A DNA stretch of 64,000 nucleotides from Streptomyces genisteinicus (GCF_014489615.1 NZ_CP060825.1:5626001-5690000); one strand, 5' to 3'. Shown: positions 15,824 to 24,066, numbered from the stretch's first letter. Program-made: numbers and translations. The notes: generated by a model not told the origin, from the letters alone.

Positions 15824-18585
15824 GCCGTGCCCCCCGCCTCGCGCCGGCGGCGTGCCGCGCGGGTCACGGCCCAGCCTCCGGCGACCAGGGCGGCGGCCGC
15901 CGCGGCGAGGAGGCCGGCGCCGGTGCCGGTGGAGGCGAGTCCGCCGCCCGCTCCGCCGCCGGTGCCGCCCGTGCCGCCGGTGTCCTCACCCGGGGTGACG
16001 ATGACCGGCGGCGAGGGCGGGCCGGAGGGCCCCGGCGAGGCGCTGGGGACGGGCTGCGGCGTGGTCCCGTCGAGACTGCGGGCCAGGGTGCCGAACGAGA
16101 TGCCGGTGGCACCCCCGACGGCCTGCGCGGAGGCGCGCACGTCGGAACCGGGCTGCCCGCCCTTCCCCACGTTGAAGCCGCCGTCGGCGTTCTGCTGGGA
16201 GGCGAGGAACGCGAGGGCGTCGGCGATGCCCTCCCCGTACCGCGGCGCGTCCAGCGACAGGCCCTGGACGGCGAGCGCCGCGGAGTTCACCGAGTTGCCC
16301 GAAGCGCCGGGGAAGCCGCCGTCCGGGAGCTGCTGTCCGGCCAGCCACACCAGCGCCTTGTCCACGGCGGCCTGCGACTCGGCGTCCGGCAGCAGGTCGA
16401 GCGCCATCGCGGCCATGGCGGTCGAGTCCACCTCGGTGCCGCTCGGCTCGCCGATCAGGCTCGGCCAGGCGCCGGAGGGTTCCTGGAGGCTCTTCAGATA
16501 GGCGACCGGCTCCTTCGCCGCCGCCGTCTCACCGGCCCTGAGCTGGGCCATGACGCCGAGGGACTGCGAGAACACGGAGGTGGCGTACCGGTAGTTGCCC
16601 TTGGCCGCGCAGGGGCGCGGGGTGGCGGACTTCTCCGGGCAGACGGTCCCGGCGAGCGCGCCGATCAGGTCCTTGCCGCCGAAGTCCCGCGGGTCCCGGC
16701 CGACGACCTCGGCGAGCAGGGCGGTCTTGCCGATGAAGCCGCCGCCCGCGTACTCGGTGCCGATCTTGGTCCAGTCGTGGATGCCGCGGCCCGTGCCGTC
16801 CTTGCCGCCCTTGTCGAGGAAGTCGACGATGTTGCGCAGGGTGGCGTTGTCGTGCCCGGTGGCGGCGAGCGCGAACGCGCCGTCGATGGTGAGGCCGTAG
16901 TCGGCGAAGCCGCTGGCGGGGGCGTTCTCGTAGTACCGGCCCCGGATCAGGTGCTCGGTGTCGGTGAGGTAGGCGGTGCCCTTCTTCAGGTCGGGCCCGG
17001 CACCGGCCGGCGGGGTGATCGGGGGTGTGGTCGGCGGGTCGGTGCGCTTGGTGGTCAGGGCGACGAGGTCGCTCTTCGCACCGGCGACGGCGACCGGCGT
17101 CGTGGCGTAGACCCTCGGGTCGCTCTCGCCCGCCTCGAAGCCGAAGCCGCCCTGCGGGAGTTGCTGCCGGGAGAGCCAGGACACGCCGGCGTCGGCGTGC
17201 CCGGCGTCGCCGAGCGCGCGCAGCGCCTGCGCCGCCCACCCCGTGGATCCGGGGGCGCCGGTCGTCATGTAGGAGGCCGAAGGCCAGGAGCCGTCCGCCA
17301 GCTGGGACTTCTTCAGGTAGGCGCGCGCCCGTCCGACGGCCTCCTCGTGGCCGCCCGCCCGCTTCAGGGCGAGCGTGATCAGCCCGGTGGAGGAGGCGTC
17401 GCTGTCGCACCACTCGCCGGCCCGGATCAGGATGCCGGTGAAGCCGCCGTCCTCGCACTGGAGGCCGGTGAGCCGGGACACCGCGTGGGCGGGAGGCGTC
17501 ACCCCGCCGTTCAGCAGGGCGATGACGGCCATGGCCTGCGCGTCGGCCTGCCCGGTGGTGCGGAAGTCGCCCTTCGTCAGGCACCCTTCGACAGTCTCGC
17601 CGTCGCCGGTGTCGCGCGGGCAGACGTACGTCACCAGGTCGCCGAGCAGGTCGTGGCCGCCGAAGGCGCGCGGGTCCTTTCCGGTGGCCAGGGCGACGAG
17701 CGCCAGCCGGGCGGCGGCTCCCGCGTCGGGGATGCCGTCCTTCCCGGCCGGGTAGGCGTAGGCGTCCGTCTGCGCGGGCGTGGCGAGGAAGTCGGCCGCC
17801 TTGCGGGCCGCCGCGCTCTTGCGGTCCGCGGCGGCGAGCGCGTAGACGATCTCGGTGGTCAGCACGTGGTTCGGGGTCGTGGAACCCTCGTCGACGACCC
17901 GTTCCCCGTCGGTCAGCTGTCCGGTCAGCCAGCGGGTCGTGGCGGCCGTGTCGACCGAGCCCGGGGGCACGGTCGGCGGCCCCGTCGGATCGCTCGGGTC
18001 CGGCGACGGGCTGCCGCCGCCGGCGCGCACGTCGTCGGGCGTGAAGGCCGGCTTGCCGGTGGTGCCGCCGATGTCGGTGCCGCCGAAGACCCAGGCGTCC
18101 ACGTCGCCCGGCTTCGGGGTGCGGGACATGGCGCCGAGCGGGCTGTAGGTCCAGTTCTTCTGTCCGGGCGAGGCGATCCAGTACGACCAGTACGCGGTGG
18201 CCGGCGGCGTCAGGACGCACGCCTCCTTGTCCGGAGTCGGGTACTGCGTACCGCTGTTGAACGCGCCGTTGCCGATGCGGCAGATGAACCCGTCACCGTC
18301 GTGCACGGTCCCGTGGGTGGTGAAGCCGCCCTCGTGCAGCAGCTCGTAGCCGGTCGTCGGGGTGGTGTCGCAGCCGCGCACCACACCTCCGCCGAAGGGG
18401 CCGAAGTCCACGGCGACGACGGCGCCGGTGGTGGCCGTGCACTGGTCGACGGGGTCGGCGGTCGCCGGGGAGGCGGCTGTGAGGAAGCCCACCCCCGCGC
18501 CGAGGGACAGCAGGCCGGCGGTGAGCAGCGACAGCATCCGCCGGCCCGTGCGTATGCGGCGTCTCTTCCCCTGATCGGTCCCCAC
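15820..18585 (-). CDS. Cell-wall-anchored double helical-barrel protein, probable cobalamin capture
   Basis: 921 residues from GTG 18585 (GAGGGGG ribosome site 6 bases upstream; an ATG at 18648 is an alternative). Layout: signal peptide to about residue 43; SCO2322-type domain about 45-165; first prenyltransferase/squalene-oxidase-type helical barrel about 185-490; a TTPPITPPAG linker; a second barrel about 510-850; a Pro/Gly-rich stretch; then LASTG, a hydrophobic helix and RRRRE. LAxTG plus this tail is the sorting signal recognised by class E sortases of streptomycetes. The barrel fold is the cobalamin-binding fold of transcobalamin. First gene of the operon, downstream of a cobalamin riboswitch. 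Two barrels in one chain could bind two ligands. Confidence 0.82.
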   Translation of the reverse strand: MGTDQGKRRRIRTGRRMLSLLTAGLLSLGAGVGFLTAASPATADPVDQCTATTGAVVAVDFGPFGGGVVRGCDTTPTTGYELLHEGGFTTHGTVHDGDGFICRIGNGAFNSGTQYPTPDKEACVLTPPATAYWSYWIASPGQKNWTYSPLGAMSRTPKPGDVDAWVFGGTDIGGTTGKPAFTPDDVRAGGGSPSPDPSDPTGPPTVPPGSVDTAATTRWLTGQLTDGERVVDEGSTTPNHVLTTEIVYALAAADRKSAAARKAADFLATPAQTDAYAYPAGKDGIPDAGAAARLALVALATGKDPRAFGGHDLLGDLVTYVCPRDTGDGETVEGCLTKGDFRTTGQADAQAMAVIALLNGGVTPPAHAVSRLTGLQCEDGGFTGILIRAGEWCDSDASSTGLITLALKRAGGHEEAVGRARAYLKKSQLADGSWPSASYMTTGAPGSTGWAAQALRALGDAGHADAGVSWLSRQQLPQGGFGFEAGESDPRVYATTPVAVAGAKSDLVALTTKRTDPPTTPPITPPAGAGPDLKKGTAYLTDTEHLIRGRYYENAPASGFADYGLTIDGAFALAATGHDNATLRNIVDFLDKGGKDGTGRGIHDWTKIGTEYAGGGFIGKTALLAEVVGRDPRDFGGKDLIGALAGTVCPEKSATPRPCAAKGNYRYATSVFSQSLGVMAQLRAGETAAAKEPVAYLKSLQEPSGAWPSLIGEPSGTEVDSTAMAAMALDLLPDAESQAAVDKALVWLAGQQLPDGGFPGASGNSVNSAALAVQGLSLDAPRYGEGIADALAFLASQQNADGGFNVGKGGQPGSDVRASAQAVGGATGISFGTLARSLDGTTPQPVPSASPGPSGPPSPPVIVTPGEDTGGTGGTGGGAGGGLASTGTGAGLLAAAAAALVAGGWAVTRAARRRREAGGTA

Positions 18586-18719
18586 CGCGGCCCCCTCGTC
18601 TCTGCCGGGCGGGGCACACGTGGCGCTGAGCCCGCCCCGTGACGACATACCGAGAGCAGGCTGGGACGACCACGCCGTAGTCCGCGACGGCGTCTGTTCG
18701 TGGTTCTCTTCCTTGCTCC

Positions 18720-18840
18720 AGGCATTCCGGCTCACCCGGGACGTTCCGGGTCTACGGTTGCGGGTCAGCGCCGGAATTCGACCGGCTTCCCCTGGAGCTG
18801 AGTGCGTATCAGGCGGAATGGAACACCGATCCGGGCGAAC
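18720..18840 (-). promoter_or_regulatory. Cobalamin riboswitch controlling the minus-strand ECF operon
   Basis: Read on the minus strand, the core at about 18796-18755 is GGGGAAGCCGGTCGAATTCC followed by GGCGCTGACCCGCAACCGT, the standard B12-riboswitch receptor-binding core. About 20 bases later comes a B12-box-like AGCCGGAATGCC at 18735-18724. It lies 135 bp before the start of the 921-residue barrel protein. Boundaries are approximate. B12 binding would be expected to shut off the operon. Confidence 0.87.
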
Positions 18841-18899
18841 CGTCAAGACGGCTGCCGCGTCGGCGGATTCCCCGGGAGGTGTCCGGCGGCCCGTCCCCT

Positions 18900-19040
18900 C
18901 GCCGCACGCTGGCGGAGCCGGGGCCCCTCGGGTACCGTCCTGGACTGCCATATGGGGGAATCCGGTGCGAGGCCGGAGCTGACGCGCAGCGGTATGGGAC
19001 GGCGGGGGCCGCTTCCGAGCCCGAATGCCCATCCGGCGAC
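18900..19040 (+). promoter_or_regulatory. Cobalamin riboswitch controlling the secreted barrel/DUF4430 protein
   Basis: The plus strand contains GGGGGAATCCGGTGCGAGGC followed by CGGAGCTGACGCGCAGCGGT at about 18954-18993 and a B12-box-like AGCCCGAATGCCC at 19018-19030. It is divergent from the minus-strand riboswitch and ends about 130 bp before the ATG at 19170. Outer boundaries are approximate. Confidence 0.86.
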
Positions 19041-19169
19041 GCAGTACACGAAGCCGTACCCACGCGTTCCGGGCGACGGCTGCCCCGCCGCGACCGCCCG
19101 CACGCCGCACCCGGCGAGGGCCGGCACGCGCCGGGAGCAGTCGGTGTCCGCCGACTTCAGGAGCAGTCG

Positions 19170-20582
19170 ATGCCCCTTCTCCGTCCCTCCCGCCGCCTCG
19201 CCCTCGCCGTCCCCGCGGTCCTCGGCGCGTTCGCGCTGACCGCGCTGCCCGCCTTCGCGACCTCCACTCCCGCGCAGATCGCCACGTCGAAGACGAACGG
19301 CGTCGCCTACCTCAAGACGCTCCAGGCCGCCGACGGTTCGTACGCCGGTTCCGGCCTGTCGAACGAGTGGGCGTTCAGCGCCTTCGCCGCCGCCGGGACG
19401 GCCGTCGTCGACGTCGCGCCCGGCGGCGACACGACCAAGAACGCGCGCACCGTCTACCGGAACCTGATCTCCACGGGCTCCTGGCCCTCCGCCGCGCCGG
19501 TGGTCACCGACTACGAGAGAGGCGTGCTCAACGCCTACGCGGCGGGTATCGACCCGGCCCGGGTGTCGGCCTCCCGCAACCTCGTCGCCGACGTCTACTC
19601 CTACTGGCAGACCGCGGAGGCCGGGTACTTCGGCGCCTCCGCCAACTTCAACGGCACCGTCTTCGCCGCGCTCGCTCTCGGCGGGGCGAAGACCCAGGCG
19701 GGCGGCGTCCGTGTGCCGCAGGCCCTGACGGACCGGATCGTCACCCGGCTCCGCGCGAACCAGCACGTGGACGGCGGCTGGACGTACAGCAAGGCCGAGG
19801 GCGACTCCGCGGCCCTCAACACCCCGAGCGACGTCGACATGACGGGCGCCGCGATGGCCGCGCTCTGCGTCTCGGGGGTGCCGAACACCGACCCGGACGT
19901 CGTGCAGGCGAAGAACTTCCTCAAGGGCAAGCTGGTCGCGACGACCGGCGCCTTCAACTCCCTCTACGGCGTCAACACCAGCTCCAACGGCTGGGGCGTG
20001 TCCGGCCTGAACGCCTGCGGGATCAACCCGCAGACCGGCGACTTCCTGACCGTCAACGGCAAGACGCCGATCGACTTCCTCATCGCCAACCAGTACAACC
20101 CGGCGGGCGGCTTCAAGTACAAGCCGTCCGACACCTCGCCGTCCGCCTACTCCTCGATCGACGCGCTCCGCGCGGTCGCGGGCGGCGGCTTCACCTCCGC
20201 CCCGCCCGTCCCCGTCACCCCGGGCGCCCTGCAGTGGGTCGCCCAGCCGTCCTTCACCGCCGGCACGGCCACGAAGCTCGCGCTGACCGTCGACGACGGA
20301 GCGGGCGGCCTCAAGGTCTGCTCGGTGTCCTTCACCCCCACCGGCACGACCACCACCCTCGGCGCGGTGCTCGCCGCGGCCACCACCTCCGCGACCCCGT
20401 CCGGCTGCGTCACGAGCGTGACGCCCTCCTCGGGCACGGGCACGATCACGGCGGTCAACGGCAAGGCGAACAGCGGCTCCCACACCTGGAAGGTGAGCGT
20501 GGACGGCTCGTCCTTCGCCGGGGCGCTGCGCGAGAAGGTGATCACCGTGGGCGACACCATCGCCCTGCGCTGGGGCGCCTGA
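19170..20582 (+). CDS. Secreted transcobalamin-like protein: helical barrel plus DUF4430-type domain
   Basis: 470 residues from ATG 19170 (AGGAG seven bases upstream). A Sec signal peptide ends at ALPAFA (about residue 30). Residues 35-345 form a prenyltransferase/squalene-oxidase-like helical barrel with repeats such as VAYLKTLQAADGSY, RLRANQHVDGGWTY and FLIANQYNPAGGFKY. Residues 355-470 are a DUF4430-type beta domain (TLGAVLAAATTSATPSGC, HTWKVSVDGSSF, GDTIALRWG). Barrel plus this domain in one chain is the plan of animal transcobalamin and intrinsic factor. There is no membrane anchor or sorting signal, so it should be released. A cobalamin riboswitch lies in its leader. Likely role: extracellular B12 binding and delivery to the ECF system. 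Confidence 0.82.
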   Translation: MPLLRPSRRLALAVPAVLGAFALTALPAFATSTPAQIATSKTNGVAYLKTLQAADGSYAGSGLSNEWAFSAFAAAGTAVVDVAPGGDTTKNARTVYRNLISTGSWPSAAPVVTDYERGVLNAYAAGIDPARVSASRNLVADVYSYWQTAEAGYFGASANFNGTVFAALALGGAKTQAGGVRVPQALTDRIVTRLRANQHVDGGWTYSKAEGDSAALNTPSDVDMTGAAMAALCVSGVPNTDPDVVQAKNFLKGKLVATTGAFNSLYGVNTSSNGWGVSGLNACGINPQTGDFLTVNGKTPIDFLIANQYNPAGGFKYKPSDTSPSAYSSIDALRAVAGGGFTSAPPVPVTPGALQWVAQPSFTAGTATKLALTVDDGAGGLKVCSVSFTPTGTTTTLGAVLAAATTSATPSGCVTSVTPSSGTGTITAVNGKANSGSHTWKVSVDGSSFAGALREKVITVGDTIALRWGA

Positions 20583-20627
20583 GCCACGGGCGGGGGCCCT
20601 TCGCGGGCCCCCCGCCCGTCGCCCCTC

Positions 20628-20861
20628 TCACCTGCCGGGGCCGGCCTGCCTGCTGCGGGCGTTGGCCTCGCGGACGAGTGCGCGCAGCAGTTCGCCCTGG
20701 CCGAGCCGCCGGACGCCGGACGGGGCGGCCTCCCACTCCGCGCCCCCGCCGAGGGGCCGCAGGCGGACGCGGAGGCCGTCGGAGGACGTGACCCGGCCGG
20801 CGCGTCCACCGGCCGCGTCGAGGACGGCGTCCCCGACAGCGGGCGCCGCGTCGTCGCTCAC
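20628..20861 (-). CDS. Small conserved actinobacterial protein, unknown function
   Basis: 77 residues from GTG 20861, which overlaps the preceding stop by four bases. The middle resembles a short beta-barrel (GDAVLDAAGGRAGRVTSSDGLRVRLRPLGGGAEWEA), and the end is helical and basic. Similar small proteins often sit divergently from HTH-DUF5753/DUF397 genes in streptomycetes, as here. No function is known. Confidence 0.7.
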   Translation of the reverse strand: MSDDAAPAVGDAVLDAAGGRAGRVTSSDGLRVRLRPLGGGAEWEAAPSGVRRLGQGELLRALVREANARSRQAGPGR

Positions 20862-21118
20862 GCTTCTGCCCCCGTTCCCCGGGCGATCACCTCGGCGAGC
20901 AGCCGGGCCACGGGCGCGGAGCACGCGCCGAGGTGCACGAGCGCATAGCGGGGGTCGTCCGCGCGGTCGTCGGCCCAGGGGGTGCGGACGTCCATCGCAG
21001 GCAGTTGCACACCGGCCCGCGTGAGCGCTGCGGCGAGCGCGTCCCGGGCCTCGTGCGCCTCCCGGAGCTTGGCCGCGGGGGAAGGGGAGGGGGAGGGCGG
21101 AGGGGCTGCGAAGGGCAT
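20858..21118 (-). CDS. Small hypothetical protein coupled to the preceding gene
   Basis: 86 residues from ATG 21118. A Pro/Ser-rich start is followed by a helical segment (AKLREAHEARDALAAALTRAGVQLP) and a C-terminal beta-alpha unit (ALVHLGACSAPVARLLAEVI). Its stop overlaps the start of the 77-residue gene by four bases, so the two are made together. It is divergent from the HTH-DUF5753 gene across a 258-bp gap. Function unknown; the pairing with the Scr1-like locus suggests a shared role. Confidence 0.72.
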   Translation of the reverse strand: MPFAAPPPSPSPSPAAKLREAHEARDALAAALTRAGVQLPAMDVRTPWADDRADDPRYALVHLGACSAPVARLLAEVIARGTGAEA

Positions 21119-21376
21119 GGGCGTCGTCCTCGTGGGGGTTGCGGGCGCGGACCTGCGGGCCGCGTGACCCGCGCCGCGCCGTGCGAACTGCGCCGTGCGG
21201 CGCCTGTGTTCAGGAGGATGACCCCGGTCGGGCGCGGGCAGGCCGTGGACCGGACGGTGGCTCCTCGTGCCGCGTCGTCGTTCCACACCTTCCACAGCGG
21301 CCCCCGGGCCGGTCCGCCACGGTGGACTACGCTGCGTGTCGGACACGTCACACTCCACCGTCCCGGAGGAATCGGT

Positions 21377-22219
21377 ATGCCGCAGCGACGCGTCGTCACC
21401 GGCCGGAGCCAGGAGCCCCGGCAGCGCTTCGCCGAGGAGCTGCGGACGCTGCGCACGGGCAGCGGGACCAGCCTGCGGGCGCTGGGCGAACGCCTGGGCT
21501 GGGACTGGTCGTTGTTCGGCAAGATGGAGAAGGGCGAGACGCTCGGCAGTCCGGAGGTCGTCCAGGCTCTGGACACCCACTACGGCACACCGGGGTTGCT
21601 GCTGGCGCTGTGGGAGCTGGCGGCGGGGGACAAGTCGCAGTTCAAGGAGCGGTACCGCCGGTACATGGCGCTGGAGGCGCAGGCGGTGAGCCTGTGGCAC
21701 TTCGCGGTCGGCGTGCCGCCAGGGTTGTTGCAGACTCCCGGGTATGCCCGGGAGGTTCTGGCAGCGGGGCGGCTGGTGGGCGGGGAACTGGAACAGCAGG
21801 TCACAGCCCGGCTGACGCGCAGGGATGTGCTGGAGGGCGAAGGGGCACCGCACTTCCGGACGATCCTGTCCGAGACCGTGCTGCGGACCCCTCTCGACGA
21901 TATGGACGCGTGGCAAGAGCAGTTGAGACACCTGCTGGTGATGTCGGAGCGCCGCATGGTCGCGATTCAGGTCCTGCCGCACCGAGCCGGCCCGCACAGC
22001 CTGTCGCACACCGATGTGATGTTCCTGCGGCTACCGGGGGGCCGTGCAGTGGCCTACGTGGAGAGCGCGAGCCGGGGCGAACTCATCGAGGAAGCCGAAC
22101 AGGTGGAACGACTCCAGCAAATGTACGATGCGGTGCGCGACGTGGCCTTGGCTCCCGCCGAGTCGCGGAGGTACATCCAGCAGGTGTTGGAGGAAGCCCT
22201 GTGCGATCGATCGACCTGA
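21377..22219 (+). CDS. XRE-type HTH regulator with DUF5753 domain (second locus)
   Basis: 280 residues from ATG 21377, with GGAGGA at 21365-21370. The HTH (about residues 18-75) includes SGTSLRALGERLGWDWSLFGKMEKGE; the DUF5753 part includes LEAQAVSLWHFAVGVPPGLLQTPGYAR and VAIQVLPHRAGPHSLSHTDVMFLRL. The last 19 bases overlap the first of three tandem DUF397 genes. The first regulator in the window (4477-5349) is a distant paralogue. Confidence 0.93.
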   Translation: MPQRRVVTGRSQEPRQRFAEELRTLRTGSGTSLRALGERLGWDWSLFGKMEKGETLGSPEVVQALDTHYGTPGLLLALWELAAGDKSQFKERYRRYMALEAQAVSLWHFAVGVPPGLLQTPGYAREVLAAGRLVGGELEQQVTARLTRRDVLEGEGAPHFRTILSETVLRTPLDDMDAWQEQLRHLLVMSERRMVAIQVLPHRAGPHSLSHTDVMFLRLPGGRAVAYVESASRGELIEEAEQVERLQQMYDAVRDVALAPAESRRYIQQVLEEALCDRST

Positions 22220-22410
22220 GCGCCGCGACGTGGCGCACGAGCAGCTACAGCAACTCCGACGGCGGTCAGTGCGTCGAGGTCAGCGACGACTTCCCCGGCT
22301 TTGTCCCGGTGCGTGACAGCAAGGCGTCGCATGGCCCGGTGCTTGTGTTTCCGGCGGTGGGGTGGGTGCGTTTCGTCTGCGCGGTGCGGGTGGGGCGGTT
22401 GGGTGTCTGA
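22201..22410 (+). CDS. DUF397 protein, tandem copy 1
   Basis: 69 residues from GTG 22201, inside the end of the regulator gene. It has the DUF397 pattern WRTSSYSNSDGGQCVEVS, VPVRDSK and a C-terminal hydrophobic segment. The last 45 residues are identical to those of copy 2. It is the copy translationally coupled to the HTH-DUF5753 gene, so it is the natural partner. Confidence 0.9.
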   Translation: MRSIDLSAATWRTSSYSNSDGGQCVEVSDDFPGFVPVRDSKASHGPVLVFPAVGWVRFVCAVRVGRLGV

Positions 22411-22444
22411 CGGGTGGCGGGTCCGGTGCGGAGGAGGGGACGCC

Positions 22445-22654
22445 GTGCGATCGGTCGACCTGAGCGCCGCGACGTGGCGCAAGAGCAGTCGTAGCAACCA
22501 GGACGGTGGGGCGTGCGTCGAGGTCAGCGACGACTTCCCCGGCTTTGTCCCGGTGCGTGACAGCAAGGCGTCGCATGGCCCGGTGCTTGTGTTTCCGGCG
22601 GTGGGGTGGGTGCGTTTCGTCTGCGCGGTGCGGGTGGGGCGGTTGGGTGTCTGA
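22445..22654 (+). CDS. DUF397 protein, tandem copy 2
   Basis: 69 residues from GTG 22445, with GGAGGAGG about 10 bases upstream. Same as copy 1 except near the N-terminus (WRKSSRSNQDGGACVEVS against WRTSSYSNSDGGQCVEVS). Because it has its own ribosome site it can be translated independently. The variable N-terminal patch may alter partner choice; that is inference. Confidence 0.88.
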   Translation: MRSVDLSAATWRKSSRSNQDGGACVEVSDDFPGFVPVRDSKASHGPVLVFPAVGWVRFVCAVRVGRLGV

Positions 22655-22688
22655 CGGGTCGCGGGTCCGGTGCGGAGGAGGGGACGCC

Positions 22689-22796
22689 GTGCGATCGGTC
22701 GACCTGAGCGCCGCGACCTGGCGCAAGAGCAGCTGCAGCAACTCCGATGGCGGCGAGTCGGTCGAGTTCGACGACGGCGCCGTCACCGCACGGTGA
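22689..22796 (+). pseudogene. Truncated DUF397, tandem copy 3
   Basis: 35 codons from GTG 22689. The first 23 follow copy 2 (VRSVDLSAATWRKSSCSNSD), but homology stops after VEF and the frame ends in TGA at 22794-22796. The VRDSK centre and the C-terminus are missing, so it is probably non-functional. Confidence 0.75.
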
Positions 22797-22956
22797 CCAC
22801 CGCGGGTCCGGCCGCCCGATGAGGCGGCCGGACGTTCGCGTCCCCGGACGCGGCCGGACCGTCGCCCCCGCAACGACCGTGTCCGCCGCCTCACCCGCAT
22901 CTCCTACCGGGCGCGGGCGGCCTGCCGGCGGGTGCCGAACCGCCTTGGAGGACCTC

Positions 22957-24066
22957 ATGACCCGCACCACGCCCCCGCGCCCCGTCGACGTCGAGGCGGT
23001 CTTTCCCGAACTCGCCGCCCACCGGCGGACGGCGACCCGGCTGCACCCGCGCCCGGGTGTGCCGAAGGCGGAGGAGAGTTCGGTGGCCGGGCCCCTGCTG
23101 TGGCCCGCGGACGAACCCTGGCCGGTCTGTACCGCCGTCCATCCCAAGGACATCGGTCACCGCCTTGCCGACGTCCGGGAACGGCGGCGCATCCTGGCCG
23201 GGGCGAGGGGTCGTGACGTCACCGAGGAGGAGCGGCGCGTGCTCGACGGCATGACGCGCGGACCGCACGCCCCCCGAGTGGGCGAGTCCGACCCGCTGCC
23301 GCTGCTGGCCGTGGCCCAGCTGTGGACACGGGACGTGCCCGATCTCGCCGCGCCCGAGGGATGCGACCTGCTCCAGGTGTTCTGGTGCCCCTTCGAGGTG
23401 CACGGCCCGGACCGCACCATCGACGTGATCCTGCGCTGGCGCCGGTCCGCCGACGTCGGCGCCGTCCTCGCCGACCAGCCCGAACCACCCGTCGCCGGCC
23501 GTGAGGAGTGCGTGCCGACCTCCTGCGTCCTCCACCCCGAGCAGGTCGTGGAGCACGAGTACCTCGGCCTGCTGGACGAGGACCTCCGGGAGCGGATCGC
23601 GGACTGGGAGGAGGGTCTCCTCGACGACGACGACGACGATGACGAGGACGGGGACGGGGACGACGACGGGTGCGACGCCGGGGGCGGTCCGGCCCCGGCG
23701 AGCTACGCCACCTACGAGGAGTACGCAGCGGCGATGGCCGCCGCCCGCGCCGCGGAGCCCGACGAGGTCGACTACATGAGCGACCTCTCCATCGCCCCCG
23801 GCTGGAAGGCCGGCGGCTTCGCGTCCTGGCACCTCACCGACCCGGCGCCCGTCGACTGCCCCCGCTGCGGCGCCCCGATGCCGCCGCTGCTGACCGTGGC
23901 GACGGTGGAGTGCGACGGCGCGTCCCGCAGCTGGCTGCCGGTCGAGGACCGGGAGGACGACCGGGCGGCGATCGACCCCGTCGGGGTCTACCTCGGGCGC
24001 GGCCTGATGCGCGTCCACACCTGCCCGGCCGACCCGGACGTGCCGCACCGCCTCAGCTTCCAGTGA
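22957..24066 (+). CDS. DUF1963-like protein with an Asp-rich insert
   Basis: 369 residues from ATG 22957 (TTGGAGGAC upstream). Features of DUF1963-type proteins are seen: KAEESSVAGPLLWPADEPWPVC, PLPLLAVAQLWTRDVPDL, DLLQVFWCPFEVHG, KAGGFASWHLTDPAPVDCPRCG and PPLLTVATVE. CPRCG plus an earlier Cys may bind a metal. At about residues 222-240 a run of Asp/Glu/Gly (DDDDDDDEDGDGDDDG) interrupts the domain. No signal peptide, so cytoplasmic. Its end overlaps the convergent SARP-type gene by 14 bases. Function unknown. Confidence 0.75.
   Translation: MTRTTPPRPVDVEAVFPELAAHRRTATRLHPRPGVPKAEESSVAGPLLWPADEPWPVCTAVHPKDIGHRLADVRERRRILAGARGRDVTEEERRVLDGMTRGPHAPRVGESDPLPLLAVAQLWTRDVPDLAAPEGCDLLQVFWCPFEVHGPDRTIDVILRWRRSADVGAVLADQPEPPVAGREECVPTSCVLHPEQVVEHEYLGLLDEDLRERIADWEEGLLDDDDDDDEDGDGDDDGCDAGGGPAPASYATYEEYAAAMAAARAAEPDEVDYMSDLSIAPGWKAGGFASWHLTDPAPVDCPRCGAPMPPLLTVATVECDGASRSWLPVEDREDDRAAIDPVGVYLGRGLMRVHTCPADPDVPHRLSFQ

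Larger units (their letters stand above)
22201..22796 (+). repeat. 244-bp tandem duplication carrying DUF397 genes
   Basis: Starts at 22201, 22445 and 22689 are exactly 244 bp apart. Copies 1 and 2 are nearly identical through the coding part and the spacer CGGGTCCGGTGCGGAGGAGG; differences cluster around codons 13-23. Copy 3 is cut short after about 75 matching bases. The pattern indicates recent unequal recombination. Confidence 0.92.

Noticed and set aside
15820..20582. Terpene or squalene cyclase genes, as the repeat family would suggest
   Set aside because: Signal peptides, a sorting signal, DUF4430-type domains and cobalamin riboswitches argue for extracellular B12 binding, and I see no cyclase DxDD motif.
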